Of a DNA stretch of 64,000 nt, positions 8,623 through 17,160 are shown piece after piece. This stretch comes from JBGAHD01 sp044226395. Its GTDB lineage: Bacteria > Pseudomonadota > Gammaproteobacteria > Xanthomonadales > Ahniellaceae. The position numbers were made by a program, and so were the translations under genes. The notes under the pieces were generated by a model. The model was not told the DNA's origin. It worked only from the letters and a program-made list of their open reading frames with translations, and did not search any database. The stretch lies in NCBI GenBank assembly GCA_044226395.1, contig JBGAHD010000002.1, positions 558,001 through 622,000 on the forward strand, in the 5' to 3' direction. Every line of letters begins with the position of its first letter. Position 1 is the first letter of the stretch.

Positions 8623-9837
8623 TTATCGGGGCGCGTGCCAGGCGCTGATGCGTTCGGCGAATTCACTGATGCTGCGTTGCTGGGCGGGCGTCTGGATGGC
8701 CAGCGGCTTGGCCGCGCGCACGCGCGCGATCGCCGCCTCGGCGCTGTCGCCGAACCACACCAGGATGGCCGCGAGCGCGGTGCCGGTGCGGCCGAGGCCG
8801 CCCTTGCAGTGCAGGACCACGCCCTCGTTCGCGCGCAGGCCCGGTTCGAGCGTGCGGCACAGATCGACGAGCTGGTTCTGCGTCGGCGGCGCCATGTCCG
8901 GCGTCGGAAAGTGATAGTGGGCCAGGCCTTCCTCGCGCGCGGCGGCGACGGGATAGGTCACGGTCTCTTCGAGACACACGAGATGACGCACGCCTTGCGC
9001 ATGCAGGTCGCGCAAGGCCTCGCGCGCGTCCTCGGTGATGCCGGGTCGACTGCGGCCGCCGAGCAAGCCGCGCGTCACCCACCACGTGCCATCGGCGCGC
9101 GCGTTCGGCGCGTCGCGCGCGGGCACCTGACAGCTGCCGGTGGCGACATAGTCGCGGGCGGCGGCGCTGCGTGGCGCGGCGAAGAACTGTTCGACCGTCG
9201 CGAGTTCCTGAATCGTGCCGCCCGCGAGCAAGGCGACCATCGCGGTGTCGGGCACGCAATCGCGTCGATTGTGCGTGGCGACCACGACCAGGGCTTCGCG
9301 CGCGCGCGCCGCGATGGCCGCGCGCGTCCAGTCGGCGTGCGCGTCGTCCATGCCGACCGTGGGTTCGTCGAGAATGACCAGCCGCGCCGGACGCGCCAGC
9401 GCCACGGCCACGCGCAACAAGCGGCGCGCCGAGCGCGACGGCGGCGCGTCGAGATCGAACACCGCGCGCAGATCACGCGCGCGACACCAATCGCGCGCGG
9501 CGTCGGCATCGAGGCCAAGTTCGCGCGTCAGTGCTTCGAGCCCGCTCGCGGCTTCGACTTCACAACGCGAGCCTTGCGCGAGCCAACTGACCTCGCCCGA
9601 GGTGCGCGGCGGCACCAGGCTGCGATGATGGATCTCGCCGACCAGACGGAACGCGCCCTCATGGGGATCCAAACCCGCGAGCGTGCGCAACAAGGTCGAC
9701 TTTCCCGCGCCACCGGGGCCCATCAAGAACAACAGCCCCGGCGTGCGCAGTAGGAGCGCGATGTCGCGCAGCAACGGCGCGCCATCTCGGTGCAAGGTGT
9801 TGAGGGCAATCTCCAGCACGGAATACTCGCAAGGCAA
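8623..9837 (-). CDS. ABC ATPase fused to a dual-specificity/tyrosine phosphatase domain
   Basis: A protein of 404 residues if the TTG at 9837 is used; a GTG at 9819 would start just before the first ABC strand and may be preferred. Residues 1-225 are an ABC ATPase: Walker A GPGGAGKS (40-47), Q-loop Q88, a weakened signature PSRSARR before LLRVAVALARP, Walker B RLVILDEP (152-159) and H-loop H189. Residues 250-400 are a DSP-type phosphatase with a candidate general acid D314 (PTPDMAPPT) and the P-loop HCKGGLGRTG (343-352, nucleophile C344). No permease gene is near, so a transport role is doubtful. It heads the GTPase operon, 42 bp upstream of the next gene. I do not recognise this fusion. Confidence 0.88.
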   Translation of the reverse strand: MPCEYSVLEIALNTLHRDGAPLLRDIALLLRTPGLLFLMGPGGAGKSTLLRTLAGLDPHEGAFRLVGEIHHRSLVPPRTSGEVSWLAQGSRCEVEAASGLEALTRELGLDADAARDWCRARDLRAVFDLDAPPSRSARRLLRVAVALARPARLVILDEPTVGMDDAHADWTRAAIAARAREALVVVATHNRRDCVPDTAMVALLAGGTIQELATVEQFFAAPRSAAARDYVATGSCQVPARDAPNARADGTWWVTRGLLGGRSRPGITEDAREALRDLHAQGVRHLVCLEETVTYPVAAAREEGLAHYHFPTPDMAPPTQNQLVDLCRTLEPGLRANEGVVLHCKGGLGRTGTALAAILVWFGDSAEAAIARVRAAKPLAIQTPAQQRSISEFAERISAWHAPR

Positions 9838-9973
9838 AGGGGTGCGAGTTCATTTCGCGGGGCATGCGGTCGGATGCGGCTTGCTCATCCGATGATGCTG
9901 ACGTCCGTGCTCAAGTGATCGCGCGATGCGTGCACCGCGCGATGACGAGAGCGTAGCCAAAGCGAATTGCCCG

Positions 9974-9991
9974 ATGTAAGGGTCGTTACAT
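9974..9991. promoter_or_regulatory. Inverted repeat ATGTAA-N6-TTACAT, candidate operator
   Basis: A perfect 6-bp dyad with a 6-bp spacer in the AT-richer part of the region upstream of GTPase operon 1. Size and symmetry suit a dimeric regulator. No promoter hexamers could be placed with confidence. Confidence 0.4.
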
Positions 9992-10021
9992 TTATTTGCA
10001 GCGCCTACGCATGCGTGACGA

Positions 10022-10046
10022 GAGTGTCAACGCGCTGTCGACACTC
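10022..10046. repeat. Inverted repeat GAGTGTC-N11-GACACTC
   Basis: Perfect 7-bp arms, extendable by further pairs with a bulge. It lies between the FG-GAP gene end and the GTPase operon. It could be an operator or an RNA hairpin. Confidence 0.35.
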
Positions 10047-10164
10047 GTGATTGTTCGATGCGAATGCGAGAAGTTCTCGACTAAGTGTCATCGAAAGCAC
10101 ATGCGTTCGAAATGATTGTCACGATCAGACGAAGGTCCAATGGCTTTGAGCGCGCGATGCTTCG

Positions 10165-10203
10165 TCTCGACGCGCGCGGACGCGATGTGGCGCGCGTCCG
10201 AGG
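10165..10203 (-). terminator. Strong hairpin downstream of the FG-GAP gene
   Basis: Arms GACGCGCGC (10169-10177) and GCGCGCGTC (10190-10198), extendable with one bulge, 16 bp after the minus-strand stop. No U-tract follows. Confidence 0.4.
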
Positions 10204-10218
10204 CGACGACTCGCGCGA

Positions 10219-11850
10219 TCACTCGAAGCCATCGAGAAACATGGCGTCGGCGACCGAGTAGTACACCGTCATGCTGCCGGTGTGCGACACCGAGATGCTG
10301 TTGGTCGGCGCGCCGATCAGCAGATCGTCGGCCGCGCCGGCGTTGATCGCGCCTACGGCGAGCGCGGCGCCGAAGGCATCGCCAACGTCGGAAGGATCGA
10401 TCGACTGCAACCATACTTGGTCGTCGCTCGCGGTCAGGCCTTGACCGGCGCTGCCGTGAAGCACGTGAACCAGGCCCGCGCCGCTGATCGCGGCGCCGAG
10501 ATCTTCGCCAGGCACGCCGATGGCGAGATCACTGGCGCCATCGGCATTGAAGTCGCCCGCGGCGAGCGCGGCGCCGAAGTTGTCGAGCGCCTCCGAAGCT
10601 TGCGGGGGCAGATCATTCTGTAGCCACTGTTGCTGCGGGTCGCCGTCGAAGTCGAGCACGGTGACGCTGCCCACGGCGAGCAGGCCTTCGGCCTCGATGT
10701 CCTCGCCGATGCTGGCGACCGCGAGTTCGTCGATGCCGTCGTCATCGAAGTCACCGGCCGCGATCGCGCCACCGAAGCCATCGCCGACCTCGGCCACGCC
10801 GGGAACGGCGTCGCCGCCGATGCTGGCGTCCTGGGTGTAGAGCGCGTTGAACAGACTGCCGTCGATGTCGGACACGATCATCACCGCGCCGGCGTCGTCG
10901 AGCGCGGCCGAGATGTCATGACGCGGAATGCCGATCAGCAACTCATCGCCCGCGGTCAGACCGTTGACGTTGCCGGCGGCGAGCACTTGGCCCAGGAACT
11001 CGGCGGTGTTGGGCGTGCCGTTCAAACCGCCGCCCGGGCCGCGATACATCAGCACTTGGCCGGTCGAGATCAATCCCGCCGGCGTGCTGCCAAAAATCAC
11101 GTAGACCGCGCCGGCATCATCGACCACGTCGCCACCGCCGCCGATGCTCTCGTTGGGAATGCCGATGGCCAGATCGTCGATGCCGTCGGCATTGAAGTCA
11201 CCGGTCGCGAGCGCGGCGCCGAAGCGATCGCCCGCTTCCATCGCGCCGAGCACGCCGCCCACGCCTTGATGCAGGAAATCCTGACCATTGGTGTCCAGCC
11301 CTTGAGTGGCCGTGCCGTAAAGCACGTGCACGCCGCCGACCTGGCTCAGGCCATCGCGATTGTCGTACAGGCCGATCGCGAGATCGGCGCAGCCGTCGTC
11401 GTTGAAGTCGCCGGCCGCGAGCGCGGTGCCGAAGCGTTCGTTGGCCTCGGGATCGCCGGAGACCGCCGCGCCCGCTTCCGACCAGATCTGCCGATCGAGC
11501 GCGTCGAGGCCCGCGCCGCCGGCGTTGGCGTAGAGCACCAGCACGCGGCCGCCATTCACGGCGCCGACCAGATCCTCGCCAGGCATGCCGATGGCCGTGT
11601 CGTCATGACCATCGCAGTTGAAATCGCCCACCGCCAAGGTGGTTGCGAAGCCCGCGTCGACTTCGGGCGCGATGCCGATGCCCGGCGAGCCCTGATGCCA
11701 CCACTGCGTGCCGATGCTGCTCAGTTGCGCCTGCGCGCCGCGCGGGCCGCACAGCAAGGCGAGCACGACGAACGCGGTCGTGATGAAGCCGCGCGCCAAG
11801 GCGCGCGGGGTTTGTGCATTCGAAATGCGGTGAGGGCGAGGCGCGCGCAT
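10219..11850 (-). CDS. Secreted FG-GAP/integrin-alpha-like beta-propeller protein with LDGFE tail
   Basis: A protein of 543 residues with a leader ending near RGAQAQLSS. About seven repeats carry the Ca-binding motif (DFNCDGHDDTAIG, DFNDDGCADLAIG, DFNADGIDDLAIG, DFDDDGIDELAVA, DFNADGASDLAIG), each followed by VxVLYG- or VHVLHG-type strands, the signature of FG-GAP propellers. It ends DAMFLDGFE. The ATG at 11850 follows GGAGACC. Predicted Ca-binding extracellular or surface protein; adhesion is a guess from the fold. Confidence 0.88.
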   Translation of the reverse strand: MRAPRPHRISNAQTPRALARGFITTAFVVLALLCGPRGAQAQLSSIGTQWWHQGSPGIGIAPEVDAGFATTLAVGDFNCDGHDDTAIGMPGEDLVGAVNGGRVLVLYANAGGAGLDALDRQIWSEAGAAVSGDPEANERFGTALAAGDFNDDGCADLAIGLYDNRDGLSQVGGVHVLYGTATQGLDTNGQDFLHQGVGGVLGAMEAGDRFGAALATGDFNADGIDDLAIGIPNESIGGGGDVVDDAGAVYVIFGSTPAGLISTGQVLMYRGPGGGLNGTPNTAEFLGQVLAAGNVNGLTAGDELLIGIPRHDISAALDDAGAVMIVSDIDGSLFNALYTQDASIGGDAVPGVAEVGDGFGGAIAAGDFDDDGIDELAVASIGEDIEAEGLLAVGSVTVLDFDGDPQQQWLQNDLPPQASEALDNFGAALAAGDFNADGASDLAIGVPGEDLGAAISGAGLVHVLHGSAGQGLTASDDQVWLQSIDPSDVGDAFGAALAVGAINAGAADDLLIGAPTNSISVSHTGSMTVYYSVADAMFLDGFE

Positions 11851-12057
11851 GAGGGTCTCCGACAGTCGGTCACGCTGGCCGCGGCCCGACGCGGACGCGC
11901 GGACTCGGACAGCTTGATCTGGAGATACGATCGAGCGCGGGGATTGCGACAGCGACGCTGACGCGGCGTGAGCTACGCGAGGGCCACGCATGCGCGGCGC
12001 GGCGCGAAGACGCGCGATCGAGGAGACGACGCGTGCCGGCGCGCGTCGCCCCGTCGT

Positions 12058-14457
12058 TTATTCGAAGCCGTTCGCGAACAAGGGATCGGCCACGGTGATG
12101 ATCTCGATCGCGCCGATGTCGCACGTCGGCGCGGCCGCGGTCGAGCGCGCGGTGTCGCGTTGATCGTGGGTGATGCGCGCGCCGCTGATGTAGTCGATGC
12201 AACGCGCGCTGGGCACGGCGTCGAGCGCAGCCGAGCCGGCTTGCGGAAGATAGGCGGCGGCGCGTTGACTGGTTTCGTCGCGCGCGCCGAGCGTGGCGGC
12301 GACATCGATCAGGTCCGTGCCCGGATCGCCCGAACGCGAGCAGGCCGCGCTGTTGGCGATGAGGTTGTAGCCCAGGCTCTGGAGATTGCTGCCCGAGCAA
12401 TCGGGCCCGTCGAAGGGCGCGGTCGGCTGGGTCAGCGTGTTGTTGGCGAGGATGCTATTGCCAAAGCGCACGCTGTCGTACGCGCCACCGCCGCCGAAGC
12501 GCGCTTGATTGCTCACGACCGTGGTGAACACCACGCGCGCATTGCCATAGACGCCGCCGCCGAACTGATCGGCGACATTGCCGGCGATCGTGGAGTTGAG
12601 CACGCGCGTGCGCCCGACATTCGCCTGACCCAAGGTCGACACGGCCAGTCCGCCGCCATAGCCATTGACGGTCGAGGTGGTGGTGCGCGGCGCGCGGTTG
12701 TCGATGATCGCCGAGTTCTCGATCAGCACGTCGAAGGGCCGAAAGAACAGATCGCCGCTGACCGCGTCGTTCTCGACGCCGACGCCACCACCACGGCCGT
12801 CGCGCATTTCGTTGTCGCGCACGATGGTCTTGTACAGATAGACGTTGGCGTGACGCGCGTCGATGCCGCCACCCACTTGCGGGCGCGGGTTGTTGCTGGT
12901 GGGAATCAGCAGACCATTGCGCACGGTCACGCCGAACAGCGCGTAGGAGCGCGTCGATTCCAGCGGCGACGCCGGGCCAAGCAACTCGAACACGCGACCG
13001 CTCTGATTGGCGTCGATCACCACCGAGCCCGGTGCGTTGGTCTCACCGAGAATCATGATCGACGCCGGGCCCGTGGGATCGACGCCGAGCGCGGCCAGAT
13101 ACGGCTGCGCGCTGGTGACGACATAGGTGCCCGCCGGCACGCGCACGATGCTGGCGCCGGCGCTCGCGGCCGCTTCCATCACCGCCGCGCGCAAGGTGCA
13201 CAGGCCATTGCTGGCCAGGCACACGCCGTTGCCGGGGCTGGCGTCGGGCAGGTCGCCGGTGGTGTTGACGGTGTAGGTGATCTCGCGCTCGAAGGCGCCG
13301 ATGTCGCAGGCGACGCCGGCGCGCGTGACGCCGCGTTGATCGGCGCTGCTGCACGCGGTGTCGACATTGCTGGTGTCGGGATTGCCGGCGCCGAGCAGCG
13401 GACTGCCGTCGAGGATCGCGTGCGAGGGCAGGCCACCGCCGAAGTCGAACAGCGAGCTCAATCGCGGATCGGCGCTGAGCGCCGGCCCCGCGCTGGACGC
13501 GAAGCTGCACGACAGTGATTCGATCAGCACATAGGCGCGCGCGCCGATGTGGCCGGTGAAGCAATTGAGATCGCGACCCGTCGGCGTGTCGGCATAGTTG
13601 TCGGCGATCACGGTATTGGCCAGATTGACCGTCGTCGTGTCCGCGCCGTCGTACTGCATGCCGCCGCCACCCGACACCGCGATGTTGCGCGTGATGGTGA
13701 CGTTCTTCAGCCGCGTGAAGCCACGCACGTACAGCCCACCGCCGCTGCCAAGCGAGCGATTGCCGCTGACGGTGACATTGCTGAAACGCGCTTCGTTGGT
13801 GCCCAGGTTCGAATAGGCGCCGCCGGTGGCGGTGGCGGTGTTGTCGTACATCGAGACATTGGTCAGCTCGGAATCGCCGCTGCCGCTTTCGTAAATCGCG
13901 CCGCCCGATTGCGCGGTGCCGTTGTGCAAGGCCACGCGGACCAGACGCAGCACGCCCGTGCCCGTGCGTCGAATCAGGCCACCATTGGGCGCGGCCGTGC
14001 CGGTCACGTCGCCGCCGCTGAGCGTGCCGCTCAACATCGACAGCGAGCCGTTGTTCTTCACGTCGAAGCAGCGATCGGTGCAGGCGATGCGCACCATCTC
14101 CGGACTGAGCTCACCCGAGCCATCGGCGATGCTCAGCAGGACGATGACCGAGGTCACGTCGAGATCGCCGGTGGCATTGGCCTCTTCGTCGCGCGCGCCG
14201 GTGATCTGATAGTCGAGGCGATTGGCCGGCAGGATGATGATGTCGCCGCCCGCGCCCGCCGCGCAGCCACCGAAGGCCGCGTCGCTGTTGGCGGCCTGCA
14301 CCGCCTCGCGCAGCGCGCATTCCGTGCCGGTGCCGAACTGATCGCTGGTGGTGTTGACCACGATCGTGGCCGCGCGGGCGTCCAGGCATCCGATCAAGGC
14401 CAAGCTTCCGATCAAGCCGATTGCGGCCACGCCGCGCGCGAACGTGCGAAGGATCAT
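12058..14457 (-). CDS. Secreted parallel beta-helix protein (choice-of-anchor Q type) with FANGFE tail
   Basis: A protein of 799 residues from the ATG at 14457 (a TTG two codons upstream is possible). The signal peptide ends near CLDARAAT. Two CxLREA motifs (ECALREAVQAANSD near the start and LCTLRAAVMEAAAS midway) begin two consecutive beta-helix domains. Each domain ends in a CSSADQRGVTR or RCIDYISG segment followed by CDIGAFE or CDIGAIE, the landmark of choice-of-anchor Q proteins. So this is an internal duplication. Tail FANGFE. Polysaccharide binding is possible; no catalytic site evident. Confidence 0.85.
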   Translation of the reverse strand: MILRTFARGVAAIGLIGSLALIGCLDARAATIVVNTTSDQFGTGTECALREAVQAANSDAAFGGCAAGAGGDIIILPANRLDYQITGARDEEANATGDLDVTSVIVLLSIADGSGELSPEMVRIACTDRCFDVKNNGSLSMLSGTLSGGDVTGTAAPNGGLIRRTGTGVLRLVRVALHNGTAQSGGAIYESGSGDSELTNVSMYDNTATATGGAYSNLGTNEARFSNVTVSGNRSLGSGGGLYVRGFTRLKNVTITRNIAVSGGGGMQYDGADTTTVNLANTVIADNYADTPTGRDLNCFTGHIGARAYVLIESLSCSFASSAGPALSADPRLSSLFDFGGGLPSHAILDGSPLLGAGNPDTSNVDTACSSADQRGVTRAGVACDIGAFEREITYTVNTTGDLPDASPGNGVCLASNGLCTLRAAVMEAAASAGASIVRVPAGTYVVTSAQPYLAALGVDPTGPASIMILGETNAPGSVVIDANQSGRVFELLGPASPLESTRSYALFGVTVRNGLLIPTSNNPRPQVGGGIDARHANVYLYKTIVRDNEMRDGRGGGVGVENDAVSGDLFFRPFDVLIENSAIIDNRAPRTTTSTVNGYGGGLAVSTLGQANVGRTRVLNSTIAGNVADQFGGGVYGNARVVFTTVVSNQARFGGGGAYDSVRFGNSILANNTLTQPTAPFDGPDCSGSNLQSLGYNLIANSAACSRSGDPGTDLIDVAATLGARDETSQRAAAYLPQAGSAALDAVPSARCIDYISGARITHDQRDTARSTAAAPTCDIGAIEIITVADPLFANGFE

Positions 14458-14543
14458 CTGCAAGCCCCGAGGCGCCGCATGGCTGCGGCTGGTCGAAGAC
14501 TAACGCGGCTGACCCTGCATATCGAACGAGCGCGCGCGAATGC

Positions 14544-16442
14544 TTATTCGAAGCCGTCCGCGAACAGGCCGTCGACCGCCGACGACGGCCGCGTATAGAG
14601 ATGTCCCAGCGCCGGCCGCCGCGCGTCAGTGGCCGGCAAGCCGATCAGCGGCCCCTCGCCGACCAGGGCGCTGGTCGCGCTGAGCACGCTGCCCTGCGCC
14701 ACGGTGTCGAGGCCGAAGCTGCCCTGCCACGTCGCCCAAGGCACATTGGCGTCGGAGCCGCTGCACTGCTCGTCGAACATGGCCAGACTCGAAGTCGTTT
14801 CGAGGCGATTGCGGCGCGCGATCACGCGCGGCGTGATCGCGGGACCCAGCGGCCCCTGCCAGCACACCGGCCACACGTACGGCGCCTCGGCATTGCTGCG
14901 GATGATGTTGGCGTCGACGCGATGCCCGGCGCTGTTGGCGTTGAACGCGCCGACGAAGAACTGAATGCCGCCAGCAACGAAGGTGTTGTGGTGCACGTCC
15001 ATATTGGTCATGCGGCAGCCGAGATCCTCGAAGCACTGCTGGCCCAGGCGCACGCCGCTGTAGACGAACAGATTGTGGTGGATGTGCATGTCATGGCCAC
15101 CGTCCTGCGCGGAGACATGCACGCCGACGCGGTTCGCGGTGGCCGCGGTGTACTCGAAGTAGTTCTCGCGATAGGTGTTGAACTGACTGTTGTCCTTATC
15201 GTGAAAGCCGCCGGCATCGGGGCCGGCGCGCACGTCGTTGTTCTCGAACAGGGACTCACCGACATCGAACAAAGTCGCCGCGTAAGGCGTCGAGGACGCG
15301 GCCTGCATCGGTCCGAAACTCGAGTCCTGCACCAGCAGGCGATGACGCGGCGTGGTCTCGGCGTGGCCGCGCGCGTGGATGAAGCCGGGGTTTTCCGAAA
15401 TGATCTGCGGGTTCTCGCGCCCGTCGCGAAAACGCGCGTGGCGCACGATCAGGCCGGTCTCGGCCGTCTCGCTGTAGATGCCGTATTGCTGCACGCGGGT
15501 GAAGTCCAGGCCCTCGAGTCGCGCGCTCGGCGCGGCGGTCACGGCCACCGTGATGTTCGACGCCTGCGCGAAATCGAGCAGAGCCACTTCGTCGGGATAG
15601 GCGATGAGTTGTCGGGCACGCGTGTTGTCGAGCGTGACGTTCAAGCCGGTGTAGGTGCCCTGGCGCAGCACCAGCACTTGTTGCGGTGAACTTTGCGTCA
15701 GCGCGAAGGCGATGGTGCGAAAGGGATTGGCCAAGCCGCCGCGTCCGGTCGCATCGACGCCGTTGGGCGAGACGAACAGAAAGGGCGTGGTCGCGCAGGT
15801 GATGGTGAAGCCGCGCAGCACGGTCTTGCGCGGATTGCCGGAATCGCGAATCTCCACCGTCACCACGTACACGCCCGTCGACGTGGGCGTGAAGCGCACC
15901 GTGCCGCGACGAAAGTCCACGCGCACGCCATCGGTGGCTTGCGCCTGACCATCACGCGTGAACGCGACGAGGCGGAACTCGTACGGAAACTGCCCGCCCG
16001 TCACGCCGGGGCGGCTCTCATACGGCAAGCCCGGATAAGCGACCGATCGCATCGCCGAATCGCCGAACATCACTTGCAGCGGCCAGTCGGGCAAGGTCGC
16101 GGGCATCTGCACCGCGGGGCCGACCTCGTGGAAGCAGCGTACGAAAATCGGCGCGCTGTCGGACGGCACCGTGCTCGGCGCGAGTTCGGACAGCGCGCAC
16201 GTCTGTCCCAGCGGTTGCGCGATCACTTGCAGGTTGAGCGCGCTGCCCTCGGTCGCGGGCGTCGCGAAGGCGAACTCGCCCGCCGCGTTCACCAGCAGAT
16301 CCTCGCCCCCGCGACGCAGGCTCACCGACGTGCCCAGGGCCAGACCCTCGACGCGGACTTTCAGCGGCACGGCCGCGTGGCTGGCGCCGAACCCGCCAAG
16401 GCTCAGCCACAGCACGGCCATCAGATAACCCATCGCGCGCAC
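14544..16442 (-). CDS. Secreted right-handed beta-helix protein with LFADGFE tail
   Basis: A protein of 632 residues. The GTG at 16442 has a good GAGGGGAA site; an ATG lies three codons in. A leader ending ASHAA is followed by an Ig-like region (residues about 25-215; PLKVRVEG and VYVVTVEIRDSGNP). Then LFVSPNGVDATGRGGLANPFRTI introduces a pectate-lyase-like beta helix with HNLFVYSG, HHNTFVAGG and RRNRLET rungs. It ends DGLFADGFE. It may bind or cleave a polysaccharide; catalytic residues cannot be assigned. Confidence 0.82.
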   Translation of the reverse strand: MRAMGYLMAVLWLSLGGFGASHAAVPLKVRVEGLALGTSVSLRRGGEDLLVNAAGEFAFATPATEGSALNLQVIAQPLGQTCALSELAPSTVPSDSAPIFVRCFHEVGPAVQMPATLPDWPLQVMFGDSAMRSVAYPGLPYESRPGVTGGQFPYEFRLVAFTRDGQAQATDGVRVDFRRGTVRFTPTSTGVYVVTVEIRDSGNPRKTVLRGFTITCATTPFLFVSPNGVDATGRGGLANPFRTIAFALTQSSPQQVLVLRQGTYTGLNVTLDNTRARQLIAYPDEVALLDFAQASNITVAVTAAPSARLEGLDFTRVQQYGIYSETAETGLIVRHARFRDGRENPQIISENPGFIHARGHAETTPRHRLLVQDSSFGPMQAASSTPYAATLFDVGESLFENNDVRAGPDAGGFHDKDNSQFNTYRENYFEYTAATANRVGVHVSAQDGGHDMHIHHNLFVYSGVRLGQQCFEDLGCRMTNMDVHHNTFVAGGIQFFVGAFNANSAGHRVDANIIRSNAEAPYVWPVCWQGPLGPAITPRVIARRNRLETTSSLAMFDEQCSGSDANVPWATWQGSFGLDTVAQGSVLSATSALVGEGPLIGLPATDARRPALGHLYTRPSSAVDGLFADGFE

Positions 16443-16513
16443 GCCGTTCCCCTCGCTCCGTTTCCCCAGGCGCGAAGCCTGCCGAGGCGCGAGTTATTGA
16501 ACAGCGATGTACA

Positions 16514-17113
16514 TCACGATTCGGCGCTCGCGGCGTTCAAACCCAGGCCCGCGAGCAGGCGCTGGGCCACGCGCCGGACCTCGCGCTCGTCGCGCACCAG
16601 CCGACCCAAGGTGTTCAGGCCCATGCTCATGGTCTGCAGCGCGGCGGTGAGCACGTCGAGATCGGTATCGGCCGGCAGCTCGCGCCGTTGCACCGCGAGG
16701 CCCAGCAAGACGCCGACGCGCGCCATCAAGTCGGCCGCGTGCGCGCGCACCAAGGCATTGATCGGGCCGTCGGCGGGGCGCAGTTCGGCCAGGCTATTGG
16801 TGATCAGACAGCCCTGCCAGTCGTGGCGCGCGCTGAAACGGCACAAATCCTCGGCGTAACGCGCCAGCACCGGCAGCACCGGACCGGTCACCAGTTCCGG
16901 CCGCGGCGGCATCGGCATGCGCGCGAGATAGGTGTACAGCACGCGCTCGAACAGGGCCTCCTTGGAACCGAAGGCGTGATAGAAGCTCGAGCGCGTGATG
17001 CCCAGGACCTTGGCGAGATTGGCCACCGAGGCCACGCGAAAGCCATCGCGCCAGACTTCCTCGAGCACGGTCTCGACGGCGGCATCGGGGTCGAACTTAC
17101 GCGCGCGGCTCAT
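16514..17113 (-). CDS. TetR/AcrR-family transcriptional regulator
   Basis: A protein of 199 residues. The N-terminal helix-turn-helix (residues 10-55: VASVANLAKVLGITRSSFYHAFGSKEALFERVL) is canonical TetR. The ligand-binding domain contains GCLITNSLAEL, as in NemR-like or TetR_C_16-like members. It is divergent from the secreted protein at 17161 with only 47 bp between, so it probably represses itself and perhaps that gene. The ligand is unknown. Confidence 0.92.
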   Translation of the reverse strand: MSRARKFDPDAAVETVLEEVWRDGFRVASVANLAKVLGITRSSFYHAFGSKEALFERVLYTYLARMPMPPRPELVTGPVLPVLARYAEDLCRFSARHDWQGCLITNSLAELRPADGPINALVRAHAADLMARVGVLLGLAVQRRELPADTDLDVLTAALQTMSMGLNTLGRLVRDEREVRRVAQRLLAGLGLNAASAES

Positions 17114-17160
17114 GCGGGTCTCGAAGGTCGGGGGCGCCGACTCTGGGGCTTATATTGTTC

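Larger units (their letters stand above)
9838..10218. other. 381-bp intergenic region upstream of GTPase operon 1
   Basis: It holds the presumed promoter of the minus-strand GTPase operon and the 3' end of the next gene upstream. Three inverted repeats are listed separately. It is locally richer in A+T (around 9950-10090) than the surrounding sequence, as expected for a control region. No gene seen. Confidence 0.5.

Noticed and set aside
8623..9837. ABC transporter for export or import
   Set aside because: No membrane-spanning segments in the protein and no permease gene nearby; the C-terminal half is a phosphatase.
17114..17160. TetR operator in the divergent gap of the 16514 regulator
   Set aside because: The 47-bp gap is AT-rich with TTAT/ATAA-like ends, but I could not find a convincing dyad.
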